Positions 26,388 through 35,786 of a DNA stretch of 64,000 bases are shown here, in pieces. Source of the stretch: Xylocopilactobacillus apis (GTDB lineage Bacteria; Bacillota; Bacilli; Lactobacillales; Lactobacillaceae); the NCBI RefSeq assembly GCF_033095965.1, contig NZ_AP026801.1, positions 2,084,001 through 2,148,000 of the forward strand. The letters are read 5' to 3'. Every line of letters starts with the position of its first letter. Positions within the stretch are counted from its first letter, which is position 1. Position numbers and translations under genes: made by a program. The notes below the pieces were generated by a model, which was not told the origin of the DNA, ran no database searches, and saw only the letters and a list, made by a program, of their open reading frames with translations.

Positions 26388-27128
26388 CTAATATGAATAA
26401 TGGATGGTATTTTTGTACTTAACATATAGTTCCTGATTTTTCTTATCCCCTCCGTCAAGATTAGCAGAATAAAAAATGGGTGGATATTCAACTCCGTTTT
26501 TTATTAATTCCTTACATACTTCTACAACAATTGAATTCAAAATAGCAGCTCCAACAACTGTCGATGTTGGTCCAACTTTTTGATTAAGATTGGGAATATT
26601 GCAAGTTGCATCTCCTATATCCCCGTGATTATCAATTACAATATCTGAAACCTCAAATAATCTTTTTCCTGTTGAATGTCTGCTAGAAACACTTTTCGAA
26701 TATGAAAGATTAGTTAATGATATAATTTTAACCCCTTGTTTTTTAGCAGAGATGGCCAAGTCAATAATAACCGGATTTCTACCAGACACTGAATGTAAAA
26801 TTAAAACATCGTCTTTTGTAAAAGGCTCCGCGGCAGCCAATTCTTTACCATACCCCTCCAACCGTTCCATCTTACTCGTAAAAGTAATCGGTTCTCGATC
26901 TAACATAACTTCACGACCAAAAATTGCATTGATATTCATCAAACCTCCAGCACGGTAATACATTTCTTGTGCAAGGATCCCTGCATGGCTGGCACCAAAA
27001 ACGTATATAGATTTTTTATTAATGGTGGTTTTGGTTAATAAATCAACGGCCCTATTGATTGAATCTTTTTCCTGATCGTTTACTTTGGACATAATATTTT
27101 TAATATGTTCCATATATTCCAGCATCAT
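26388..27128 (-). CDS. SIS-domain phosphosugar-binding protein (UPF0309 type)
   Basis: The 246-residue protein has one SIS domain: SIYVFGASHAGILAQEM, LILHSVSGRNPVIID and KIISLTNLS form the sugar-phosphate site, and GPTSTVVGAAILNSI is the C-terminal helix. Members isomerise or bind phosphosugars. The start ATG overlaps the stop of the EIIC gene, and AGGAGG lies inside the EIIC end, so translation is coupled. It is the last gene of the Ula-type operon and presumably acts on the imported sugar phosphate, whose identity is not known. Confidence 0.88.
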   Translation of the reverse strand: MMLEYMEHIKNIMSKVNDQEKDSINRAVDLLTKTTINKKSIYVFGASHAGILAQEMYYRAGGLMNINAIFGREVMLDREPITFTSKMERLEGYGKELAAAEPFTKDDVLILHSVSGRNPVIIDLAISAKKQGVKIISLTNLSYSKSVSSRHSTGKRLFEVSDIVIDNHGDIGDATCNIPNLNQKVGPTSTVVGAAILNSIVVEVCKELIKNGVEYPPIFYSANLDGGDKKNQELYVKYKNTIHYSY

Positions 27129-28375
27129 AATCCTCCTAACAAATTTCCAAGAAATCTACTAATCATTCCCCAAAGGGACAAATCATTACCACCAAATACC
27201 AAAATCCAACTTTGAATCGTATGATTAAATAATGCTGCTGAAAAGCCAACTAGAACTATCATTAAAATAGAAGCAACGGAAGTTCCAATTATTGCTCCCC
27301 GCATACCTCCTTGACCTTCTCCAATAACTGCAGCCCCTCCACATTCAAAAAATGAAGTGATAACCATTGGAACTAATAAAACTCCAAAAAGATTCGTCAT
27401 ATTAGCAATAATAACCAATATTGTTGAAGTGATCATTGCAACCAAAAATCCAATAATAACCGCGTTAGGTCGATAATTAAATAAGATTGGAACATCAAAA
27501 GCTGGCTTAGCTCCTGGCACTACCTTTTCGGAAATTCCTTGAAACGCTGGAACTATTTGATTAATTAATAATCTTACCCCATAAAGTAATATCAATAGAC
27601 CTGCACCAAAGTTTAACCCTGCAGTTACAGAAAACATGAATAGATTCCCTCCTGCTGGAACTAATTCAGGAGCAATTAAACCAACCATTAAGTTAACAAT
27701 AAACATCACTAATGCACCTGTTATTGAAATCTCCTTAAAAAATGATAATCCTTCTGGAACTTTAATATCCTCAGTTGAATGTTTCTTATTACCCAAATGT
27801 TTAGCCACAAAACCAGATAGTAGTGATAAAACTCCCGTTGGATGTCCTATTAAAAACGATTCGTCTTCTGTAGCTGCCCATACATATTTTCGCATAACCC
27901 ATGGTGCAAAAGACCAATAACTGGCAGATAATATTGCACTAAATCCAATTAAAATTGGACCTTTCAAACCAGCCTCGACTCCGCCAGCAACAATTACAAA
28001 TGGAAACCACCAAAGCATATGCCCTGTTAAAAATATTGTTTTAACCGGTGTAAATCTAGCAATTAAAAGGTGAATAATTAAACCAAAAAACATTGCTAAA
28101 CCTACAGCACCACCATAATTAGCTGTGAAAGTCGCATCTGACAATCCTTTTGCAACCTTAATTCCCATATGAGTTTGCATTGCAGTGTTAATTGGAGAGA
28201 TCGTTCCAGTTAACATATTGACTCCAGCCGTAAGAATTGTCATCCCAAATGCAGCAGTTAAAGTTCCTTTAACAACATCAGAAAAAGATTTTTTCTGCAG
28301 GATCATGCCTAACATGGCAATTAAACCAAGTAAAACTGGCGGATTTTTTAAAATATAATTTGTAATAAAATCCAC
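27125..28375 (-). CDS. PTS EIIC, ascorbate (UlaA/SgaT) family
   Basis: The 416-residue polytopic protein has about ten hydrophobic helices. UlaA-type blocks are KGTLTAAFGMTILTAGVNM, NYGGAVGLAMFFGLIIHLL, FLTGHMLWWFPFVIVAGG, IGHPTGVLSLLSGFVA and FFECGGAAVIGEGQGG. It is the transport channel for a sugar acid or sugar such as L-ascorbate. The catabolic genes usually found with ulaA are absent here, so the substrate is open. It is followed by the overlapping SIS gene. Confidence 0.9.
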   Translation of the reverse strand: MDFITNYILKNPPVLLGLIAMLGMILQKKSFSDVVKGTLTAAFGMTILTAGVNMLTGTISPINTAMQTHMGIKVAKGLSDATFTANYGGAVGLAMFFGLIIHLLIARFTPVKTIFLTGHMLWWFPFVIVAGGVEAGLKGPILIGFSAILSASYWSFAPWVMRKYVWAATEDESFLIGHPTGVLSLLSGFVAKHLGNKKHSTEDIKVPEGLSFFKEISITGALVMFIVNLMVGLIAPELVPAGGNLFMFSVTAGLNFGAGLLILLYGVRLLINQIVPAFQGISEKVVPGAKPAFDVPILFNYRPNAVIIGFLVAMITSTILVIIANMTNLFGVLLVPMVITSFFECGGAAVIGEGQGGMRGAIIGTSVASILMIVLVGFSAALFNHTIQSWILVFGGNDLSLWGMISRFLGNLLGGL

Positions 28376-28378
28376 AAT

Positions 28379-28663
28379 TTATACCTCCTTTTCTGCTAAA
28401 AATTTTTCTAATTGATTTTTAACTTCTTCTGTATCCATATATTTTTTTACAGTAAAAACCGGTCCTTTAACTGAATGTGACAAATCAGAATACAATTCTT
28501 CGCTTGTAAAATAAGCATCTGCCGGTGTTGCTTTAGCCGTTGATAAATCTGTATTCTCAATTTCTGCATCAAGCCCAATTTGTTTAACTACTTTCTGTAA
28601 TGTCATTTTCAATACCATCGAACTTCCTACCCCGAATCCGCAAACAGCAAGTAATTTCATCAC
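28379..28663 (-). CDS. PTS EIIB, UlaB/SgaB type
   Basis: The 94-residue phospho-carrier has LLAVCGFGVGSSMVLK, the UlaB active-site Cys loop. It shares one base with the stop of the EIIA gene and lies 3 bases before the EIIC gene, so all three are one unit. Confidence 0.92.
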   Translation of the reverse strand: MMKLLAVCGFGVGSSMVLKMTLQKVVKQIGLDAEIENTDLSTAKATPADAYFTSEELYSDLSHSVKGPVFTVKKYMDTEEVKNQLEKFLAEKEV

Positions 28664-29100
28664 TAATCCTCCAACTTTTTATTAAAAAGAGAAATTATTT
28701 TCTCTCTATTTCCACTCAAAATAATTGAAAATTTTCTACTATCCATTAAAATATCTACAATTTCTTGTAAAGCTTTTATATGGCTATTACTAGCCTTAGC
28801 AGCAAGAACCAAAAAAATTTTTACTGGTTTTCCTGCTAAATCAATATCTTGCTCACTGACCAACATACTCATTGCCTGTTTAATTACACCTTCTCCAGGT
28901 TTAGCATGCATTAAAGCAAATTTATCAGTCAAAACCATATAAAGACCATTTTTATATACACTTTCAATCATGTTTTTTACATATTGTTCAGTAATTGCAC
29001 CTTGATCTAATAATGGTTCACTTGCTTTTTTTATTGCTGACTGCCAATCACTGATATTATTAATAATTTGAATATTTTCTTTTGGTAAAACAGAACCCAT
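28663..29100 (-). CDS. PTS EIIA, UlaC/mannitol type
   Basis: The 145-residue EIIA_2 domain has the phospho-His in KFALMHAKPGEGV, preceded by YVKNMIESVYKNG, and is typical of UlaC/SgaA. It begins just after the regulator frame ends (stop of the restored frame at 29104-29106) and is the first PTS component of the operon. Confidence 0.92.
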   Translation of the reverse strand: MGSVLPKENIQIINNISDWQSAIKKASEPLLDQGAITEQYVKNMIESVYKNGLYMVLTDKFALMHAKPGEGVIKQAMSMLVSEQDIDLAGKPVKIFLVLAAKASNSHIKALQEIVDILMDSRKFSIILSGNREKIISLFNKKLED

Positions 29101-29103
29101 ACT

Positions 29104-30758
29104 TTATTTAATTTCCTCCGATATCTTAGAAATAAACCACTGCTTATGTTCGATTCCCTGCATTACAAAATTCATAAAGGGTTCAATAGAAGGGCGATCT
29201 TTTTGTGCAATCATTAGCATAATAATGACGTCTGCCTTATACATTCCCCATTGAACTGGATGTTTTAGTATTAAGACGGAAATACTTGTTCTATCTAATA
29301 TTTTGAATCTCCATGAGGGATCGCAAACCCGTTATCTAAATATGTCGTTTGCATTTCTTCTCTTTCAAATACAGAGCTTTGATAGTTTTTCTTTACTTCA
29401 AAATTAGACCAATTGTACTGATCTAATAAAAAGTTAATGCTCTCCTCCTGATTGTTAATAGATTTAAAATAAACATTCTTGTTTAAGAATTTTAAAGCTT
29501 TGCTTAGATCTTTGTTTCGATCTTCAAATTCATTATTTTTATCTATAGAAATATTTAAATATTGATTAATAACATTATGCATATCGTTATTTGTAATCAT
29601 GGGAGATATTTTTACTACCGGAATGTTTTTGAGTTTTGGTAAAGAGACTGTTGTAATAATTAATTGGACATTATTTAAATCTGTTGAAGGAATATTTTTA
29701 GCTGAAACCACTTCAATTATTTCTGATTCAGGCAAAATTTGTTTTAATTTAGCAGAAATAAATGTACTCATTCCAATCCCATTTGGACAAACAAATAAAA
29801 TTCGATTTAATTTATGAATTCTTTCTTTTGCTGCTTGAAAATGAATTGTTACAAAACCAACTTCATCATCGGAAATATGAATGTGTTCTTCAGCAGCTAA
29901 ATTATTCAAGTTATACCAAATTACACCATATAGTGCAGAATATTGTTTCTTAATATCTTTTAAGAGGGGATTAACTACAGTTGTCCCTCCCTGAAGCCGT
30001 AAAATCATTTGATATATATGAACTAATAAATCATTTTTTAATATTAGATCATTACTAAAATCAATTTGAATATCACCGCTAATTTGATTCATTAATTTTT
30101 TTACTAGAAGTTTTATTGAGGAGGGAATAACATTATCTTTTATAAAAAATTTAAATCCATTTCCTAAAATTACATATGAAAGATAATTGATCTCGTTCTT
30201 TGTAAAAGAATAAAAATTCTTTTTTTCAAGGGTTTCCAATAAATCAAAAACTATCGGATATTTTTCATACTGAAAAAGTAAATTTTCAATTTGGTTATGT
30301 AACGCGTTTTTTACATGTTTGCCCTCATAACCGCGTTGAATCAAAATCGTAATTGTTGCAATAATATCTTCTAAATTATTCTCAGGAATAATAATATGTT
30401 TATTCTTCAATTCAGCAGTAATTGCATCACTGATTTTGTAGAATAGGTTCAAATTGATTAAATTTTCTAATACGGGATTATTACCTTTTTTTGAACTTTC
30501 AGTAAGCAGAATTCTTTTCAATACTCTTTGAGCATCAATTTCAGTTCCAGTAAAGTAAGTTCCTGAATTATCAAAATTGAGCTGTAACCACTCTGAAGCT
30601 AAGATATTTTTTATATACGAGATATCGTTAGCAATACTGCTTCTCGAAACGAAGTACTGATCAGATAATTGCTGGTAGCTTAAATGTTTCCCTGTTAATA
30701 AATCGTTAAGAATTAAAATCCTCCTCTCTTTATTAGATAGATTTATTTTGCCCTTCAA
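29104..30758 (-). pseudogene. BglG-type PTS regulator, frameshifted in its EIIA domain
   Basis: The best start is TTG 30758, seven bases after GGAGG; an ATG 24 bases upstream lies before that site. HTH (YQQLSDQYFVSRSSIANDI), PRD domains, an EIIB-like domain (LFVCPNGIGMSTFI) and an EIIA domain follow. The EIIA frame ends early after the phospho-His motif FAIPHGDSKY at 29295. Adding one base in the short A run near 29303 restores a frame to TAA 29104-29106 with the expected end (ISVLILKHPVQWGMYKADV, MLMIAQKDR, FVMQGIEHKQWF). The visible protein keeps the His but lacks about 65 residues of the domain. Function of the shortened protein is doubtful. Confidence 0.85.
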
Positions 30759-30783
30759 GTTCTCACCTCCCATCCTCATTTTT

Positions 30784-30802
30784 AGTATAGAAAACGTTTT
30801 TA
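30784..30802 (-). promoter_or_regulatory. Promoter -10 and cre-like site of the Ula-type operon
   Basis: TATACT (30789-30784 on the minus strand) is the -10. AGAAAACGTTTTTA at 30789-30802 (plus-strand reading) differs from the cre consensus only at its outer positions. The stretch from the -10 through GGGAGGTGAG is nearly the same as in the galactonate operon leader, suggesting the two operons arose by duplication. Confidence 0.6.
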
Positions 30803-30830
30803 TTTTTGAGTAGAACAAACTATTTATCAA

Positions 30831-31207
30831 AAATTTTTAAAAAAATTGAACACCGTTCTAAAGTATAACCACATGGGTCTTATGTTTAACGGTAAAAGAA
30901 AAAGCTAACGTTGTCTGATCCGTTAACTTTGCCTGATTATATATTTGAAAAAATGAACATTGTTAATTTCAAAAACAATTTGAATTTTATTAATCTACAA
31001 GATTTAGAATTATCAAAACTATTTAACTTTTTAACCGCTCTTCAATAGTTTTTTACGGCTTATATCCAGCCCTTTTTTGTGCTTTTAAATAAATAATATT
31101 CATTTTTATTGGCCAAAACATTATTTCTCACTTAAAAGTATTTATTTTATGATAAAGTGTATTAATACAAAAAAGTTACTATTAAGTTCAATAAATAGAG
31201 GGATAAA
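30831..31207. other. Intergenic region, about 375 bases, no gene recognised
   Basis: AT-rich sequence between the divergent PTS regulator and the methyltransferase gene. A short frame starting at ATG 30953 (reading NIVNFKNNLNFINL) runs for about 30 codons and matches nothing I know. AATAGAGGG at 31195-31203 is the ribosome binding site of the methyltransferase. No repeat or terminator is evident. Confidence 0.5.
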
Positions 31208-32437
31208 TTGAATAACACGCCTACAATTGATTATTCATGGGATTTTAAAGGAATTAAAAAAGAAGGGGTTCATACCTTAGGTCATTACCCCGCAACAATG
31301 GTTGCTCCCATGCAACTTCGTCTGTTAGAAAAATGGAAAACAAACGATGAACAGATTATGCTGGACCCATTTATGGGATCAGGCACTGCCCTTATTGAGG
31401 CTCAAAAACTCGGTTTACAAACAATTGGTATTGATATTAATCCCTATGCAGTTCTTTTGTCACAAGTTAAAACCCATAACTATCAACAAATTTCTTGGAA
31501 AACTGTAATTAAAAGAATCACTAAAAAATTAAATTCTGATGAGTACGCCCGTCCTTTATGGAACTTTGAAAAAATAGAAAAATGGTTCCGTCCAGATATA
31601 ATTGAATCCCTAAGCCATGTAAGAAATGTTATAGCGTCTGAAAAAGATCGCTGGGTTAGAAAATTTCTCTGGATCTGCATGTCAGATATCATCTATACCC
31701 ACAGCAATGACCGAACATCTACTTTTAAACTTCATGTAAAAGAACCCCCTCAAATTGAACGCATTTCAAACAACGTAACCGAAGCTTTTCTTAACTTAGC
31801 AGCAAAAAAGCAAAAATATTTAAATAATGAATTCCTTCCCAAATGTACTATTTATTCTGGCGATGCAAAAAAAATATGTTTTAAATTACCCGCAGAATCA
31901 GTTGACATTATCTGCTCTTCCCCACCTTATGGAGAAAATGCAACAACCGTTACTTACGGACAGGCCTCGATTCTTTTTCTAAAATGGATTGATCCGCGTG
32001 ACCTTGAAGATAGCGACAATTTGCTGGAGAACTTTTCTAAAATTGATTCCAAAAGTCTTGGTGGAAATTCAGCCAGTGACAGCGAATATTCCTCTAAAGC
32101 ATTAAACGATTTTCTATCATCAATAAATGTTTCAAAGCAGCGAAAAGTAAGACGCTTTTTTTCAGATTATTGGCTAATATCTAAGGAATTGGCAAGGCTT
32201 TTAAAACCTTCAGGCGTCCTTTTATATACAGTCGGGAACCGCAAAGTTGATGACATTAGACAACCCTTAGACAAAATTACAGTTGAAATGTTTGAAAGTC
32301 TCGGACTTGAAGAAGTTGAACAACACACGAGAAATATTTTCTCAAAGAAGATGCCGTCTCAACTTTCAAGAGTTCATGATTCTAAACCCGTAAAGTCAAT
32401 GCATAAAGAAAATATTTTAGTTTTCAGAAAGAGTTGA
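31208..32437 (+). CDS. Amino-type DNA methyltransferase
   Basis: The 409-residue protein starts at TTG 31208 with AGAGGG at good spacing. SAM-binding motif I is DPFMGSGTALIEA (about 53-65), followed by GIDINPYA. The catalytic motif IV is SPPYGEN (about 238-244), so it methylates adenine N6 or cytosine N4. Motif I precedes IV, with a 170-residue helical region between them that may hold target recognition. A late SGVLLYTVGNRKVDD is a further MTase block. The downstream GHKL ATPase gene is effectively coupled (its frame opens before this stop). No separate restriction enzyme gene follows, so the ATPase is the likely partner. Confidence 0.9.
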   Translation: MNNTPTIDYSWDFKGIKKEGVHTLGHYPATMVAPMQLRLLEKWKTNDEQIMLDPFMGSGTALIEAQKLGLQTIGIDINPYAVLLSQVKTHNYQQISWKTVIKRITKKLNSDEYARPLWNFEKIEKWFRPDIIESLSHVRNVIASEKDRWVRKFLWICMSDIIYTHSNDRTSTFKLHVKEPPQIERISNNVTEAFLNLAAKKQKYLNNEFLPKCTIYSGDAKKICFKLPAESVDIICSSPPYGENATTVTYGQASILFLKWIDPRDLEDSDNLLENFSKIDSKSLGGNSASDSEYSSKALNDFLSSINVSKQRKVRRFFSDYWLISKELARLLKPSGVLLYTVGNRKVDDIRQPLDKITVEMFESLGLEEVEQHTRNIFSKKMPSQLSRVHDSKPVKSMHKENILVFRKS

Positions 32438-32445
32438 AGATAGCG

Positions 32446-34449
32446 ATGGCAAAAATCCTTGTTGCAGGCCAAATAATAAAAGAATTATCGAAAAGCATCC
32501 CTACGGCTCAACTAGCTTTAATAGAGCTGATAAAAAACGCATACGAAGCTGGCGCTAATACCTCTACGATCAAAGTGTCCAATGATGAAATTATCATAAA
32601 AGATGATGGACTTGGAATGTCCTTAAAAGACATCAACACTTTGTTAAATATTAGCCATAGCGAAAAAATCTTCGGATCAAAAATTGATGGAAGATACGTT
32701 TCAGGCGAGAAAGGGCTTGGATTTTTTTCAGTATTTAAATTTGGCTCTTTTATTAACGTTAAAACGATCGATTCCCAAAGAAGTAATTTTATTTATTATT
32801 TTAATCTTGATCTAAAAAAGCTAGTACAGCAGTCAGACGTTTCATCATTTGAAGTTCCAATTAACCACACTCCTAGTAATGATTTTAAAGGTACAGAAAT
32901 TAAGATTACGGGATTAGATTCCGACTCGATTCATCATTTAAGAGAAGCACTCAATAAAAACGGCGAGTCATCTAGATTATCCAATGTTATTAATGATCCT
33001 GGTTTTAAAATCAACATCTTTCTTGATGGAATCAAAACTGCAGATAATACTAACGAAAATCAAAAATTTCAAAAAGCAAAAATTGCCACAATTCAATATT
33101 TATCTAAAAGAAATAACGAAATTATCCCTTTCGTGAAATTAAATGTTCAAGGAATTGAACAAGATCTTCGGCTTCCAGATGAATTTGTACAATTCTTAAA
33201 AACTCCCGGGCTAACTCTTGCTATTAATCTATCTGTATATTCTCTCAAAGGTACTAAAAAAGAGGATGCACCTAGTATTTATTATTTTGAAGATAAAAGA
33301 AAAATCTCTCCCCTTACTTATATTAATGATTCACTATTTGAAAATTCACATCTTTATAATTTAGAAGTTAATGCTGCTGGAAAAAATAAAAATGTTTTTC
33401 GTCAACAGATCGGAAAAATCTTACTCTATCTAAACGAACCCGATATCATAAAATTCAATTCAGATCGAACTCAAATTATTGAATCTTATAATTACACAAT
33501 GCTTAAAGAGATTACTAAATTCATCTCTAGTAACACTCAGAAACAAATTCGTGAAATATTAGACAGTGAAAAAAATGTTAACAACCAAAGTGAATCAAAT
33601 GATAATTCACCTTGGCAGCAAAGCAGTATTTTTGAAGATGATCCGAAACAATCGATTAAACAAACTGTCCAAAATGACGATCCGACGATCACTCAGCTAG
33701 TTAAAGAAATTATTGTTCTAAAAGAATATAAATTTGAAGAGTTGTTTGAATTTAAAGATGCCAAAGGTCATGATGCTATTAAGCCCTCAAGACCAGTTTT
33801 TGAACCAAGTAACGCTGTCTGTGTCAATACTAAGAACAATACTGTTACGTTTTCTAGAACGGGAACTATTAATTTTAGTATTACCATTACTGATAAAACA
33901 ACGAATAAAGAGAAAATAATTAATACGCAATTGAAAATTATTTCTAAATATAAATCTCTTCAAAACATTAGTGATGATTGGATAATTCCTTTTAATGAAA
34001 CAGAACCAGCATCAATCGACCATAGTATTATTAATTTCAAAAAAAATATTAATTCAATCAAAAGCATGAATCGATTTGATGATGTTTTGGTCTCTTCTCT
34101 AAGGACATTTGTTGAATTAATTATTAAAAAAATAGCCGAATACATCGGCATAGAAACTGAAAATAAATTACTTAGCAAGCTGTACAGTGAGGTCATTGAT
34201 TGGCCTAAAGTAGAGGATAATTTTATTAAAAACATCAAAGACCTTAGAACTCAAAAAGCTTATAAGACTGTCTACAATGAATATTTTTTATATGAAAAAG
34301 ATACTAGTTTAATTGATTTTTTAAATCTAACAACCCATACGGCTACCCAAATAGTTTCTTTAGCAAGTGTTGACCGCAAGTTACCCTTTTTTAATTTTTT
34401 ATATACATATCTCGTAGTCGTCACTTCTGCACACTCTCAATTTAAATGA
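32446..34449 (+). CDS. GHKL ATPase (MutL/MORC/Hsp90-like) paired with a DNA methyltransferase
   Basis: The 667-residue protein is read from ATG 32446; the frame opens at TTG 32434, inside the methyltransferase end. The N-terminal GHKL fold shows ALIELIKNAYEAGAN (Asn/Glu box), IIKDDGLGMSL (DxGxG) and SGEKGLGFFSVFKFG (lid). A MutL-like second domain follows to about 360, then a disordered Asn/Ser/Gln segment and a beta domain (about 430-510). The helical end (SLRTFVELIIKKIAEYIG ... FLNLTTHTATQIVS) resembles HEPN/apoptotic-helper folds, though this is unproven. MTase plus MORC-type ATPase pairs are known as predicted restriction-like systems. No nuclease motif is clear to me. Confidence 0.82.
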   Translation: MAKILVAGQIIKELSKSIPTAQLALIELIKNAYEAGANTSTIKVSNDEIIIKDDGLGMSLKDINTLLNISHSEKIFGSKIDGRYVSGEKGLGFFSVFKFGSFINVKTIDSQRSNFIYYFNLDLKKLVQQSDVSSFEVPINHTPSNDFKGTEIKITGLDSDSIHHLREALNKNGESSRLSNVINDPGFKINIFLDGIKTADNTNENQKFQKAKIATIQYLSKRNNEIIPFVKLNVQGIEQDLRLPDEFVQFLKTPGLTLAINLSVYSLKGTKKEDAPSIYYFEDKRKISPLTYINDSLFENSHLYNLEVNAAGKNKNVFRQQIGKILLYLNEPDIIKFNSDRTQIIESYNYTMLKEITKFISSNTQKQIREILDSEKNVNNQSESNDNSPWQQSSIFEDDPKQSIKQTVQNDDPTITQLVKEIIVLKEYKFEELFEFKDAKGHDAIKPSRPVFEPSNAVCVNTKNNTVTFSRTGTINFSITITDKTTNKEKIINTQLKIISKYKSLQNISDDWIIPFNETEPASIDHSIINFKKNINSIKSMNRFDDVLVSSLRTFVELIIKKIAEYIGIETENKLLSKLYSEVIDWPKVEDNFIKNIKDLRTQKAYKTVYNEYFLYEKDTSLIDFLNLTTHTATQIVSLASVDRKLPFFNFLYTYLVVVTSAHSQFK

Positions 34450-34489
34450 CAGAATCACTTGCTCAAGTGGTTTTGAAGTTTTGATTTTC

Positions 34490-35704
34490 CTATTTATCTT
34501 CATTAGTGAGCCAATCAACAACATTTATCACCGGAATCCCATCGATTTCCTTAAATTCATAGTAGTGCTGAGTAATCACAATCTTTCGATAGTTATCGTT
34601 AATCTTTAGAAGATTGTCTGTTTCGTGCTTATTCGCCGGCAATTCATAAGCTACTTGAACATACATCAATTCATCAGACTTGCGGGCAATAAAATCAATT
34701 TCTTTAGAATCAAATTTTCCAACGTCGACGATATATTTTCTTCTCAACAATTCCACATAAACGATATTTTCCAATTGATTCGAATAATTACCCGGTCTTC
34801 GATCTACCGCATTGCGCCTTAAACCAGGATCAACAACATAATACTTACCAGCTGTTTTTAAATACTCACGCCCACGCAGATCATATTGCCGCGATCGATA
34901 AAACAAAAATGCATTTTCCAACAACGTTAGATAACGAGTAATTGTGTGCGGACTAACATCAATCCCCTCTGATTTCATCGTATTGGCAATTCGTGTTGGT
35001 TGAATTAGCTGACCGGTATTATCACTCAAAAATCCGGTTAACGCCCTTAAAACGGTCAGATCCCGAATATTTCCTCGCATCGAAACGTCATTAAGGAGAA
35101 CTGTATCATAGATTCCTTTAAGAATTTGATCTTTAACCTGCTCATTTGCAATTACTACTGCAGGAAATCCACCATATTTTTCATACTCAATAAAAGCTTG
35201 ATCCACTTGACGTGAATCTGTGCTGATTTTTTTGGCGGTTAAAAATTCACTAAACGACAAAGGATAGATTGGAATTTCAACATATCGACCTGCCAAAAGA
35301 GTCGCTAACTCACCTGAAAGCATTTGAGCGTTTGATCCGGTAATTGTAAGATCGCAATCAAAGCTAACCCGCAAGCCGTTAACTACTCGCTGCCAACCCG
35401 CTACATTTTGAATTTCATCAAGTAAAATGTAAAAACGACCTTTAAGTTCATTTAATTTTTGATCAAAAATCGCTCTTAACTGCTCCTCATCTTGAACCAT
35501 CTGCAGCTCGTAATCTTCAAAATTAAGATAAATGATGTTATCAGCAGATATCCCTTGATTGATAAGCCAATCGCGATACATCATTAAAAGAACCGATTTA
35601 CCCGATCGACGAACACCCGTGATAATCTTGATTAAATCATGATCTTTAAATTCAATTAGCTGTTTGAGAAGTGCTGGTCGCTCAATTACTTCAAATTGTG
35701 CCAT
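34490..35704 (-). CDS. AAA ATPase with DUF4143 domain
   Basis: The 404-residue protein has Walker A (GVRRSGKSVLLM) and Walker B (FYILLDEIQNV), with a sensor in LTITGSNAQML. A winged-helix part follows, then the C-terminal DUF4143 domain (ENIVYVELLRRKYIVDVG, KEIDFIARK), which has nuclease-like D...E..K residues. It is a common accessory gene of lactobacilli with unknown role. AGGAGAAAAC precedes the ATG. Its last 72 coding bases occur again, identical, at 19373-19444. A large inverted repeat with TATAAT boxes lies upstream. Confidence 0.9.
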   Translation of the reverse strand: MAQFEVIERPALLKQLIEFKDHDLIKIITGVRRSGKSVLLMMYRDWLINQGISADNIIYLNFEDYELQMVQDEEQLRAIFDQKLNELKGRFYILLDEIQNVAGWQRVVNGLRVSFDCDLTITGSNAQMLSGELATLLAGRYVEIPIYPLSFSEFLTAKKISTDSRQVDQAFIEYEKYGGFPAVVIANEQVKDQILKGIYDTVLLNDVSMRGNIRDLTVLRALTGFLSDNTGQLIQPTRIANTMKSEGIDVSPHTITRYLTLLENAFLFYRSRQYDLRGREYLKTAGKYYVVDPGLRRNAVDRRPGNYSNQLENIVYVELLRRKYIVDVGKFDSKEIDFIARKSDELMYVQVAYELPANKHETDNLLKINDNYRKIVITQHYYEFKEIDGIPVINVVDWLTNEDK

Positions 35705-35727
35705 TGTTTTCTCCTGAATATTTCTTC

Positions 35728-35786
35728 AAAATGTATTATACTGCATTTTAAATGAAATTCGTCAGTAAAATGTAGTATAATGCATT
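35728..35786. promoter_or_regulatory. Inverted repeat with two TATAAT boxes upstream of the DUF4143 ATPase gene
   Basis: The 20-base block at 35767-35786 is the inverse of 35730-35749 at 18 of 20 positions. Each half contains AGTATAAT, one reading toward the ATPase gene (minus strand, about 30 bases before its ATG) and one reading the other way into the 3' end of the LysR gene. It may be an operator for self-control or a divergent promoter pair. Confidence 0.55.

Noticed and set aside
30953-31050. Short frame before the methyltransferase as a controller (C) protein
   Set aside because: The roughly 30-codon Asn/Leu/Phe-rich peptide shows no helix-turn-helix and no ribosome binding site.
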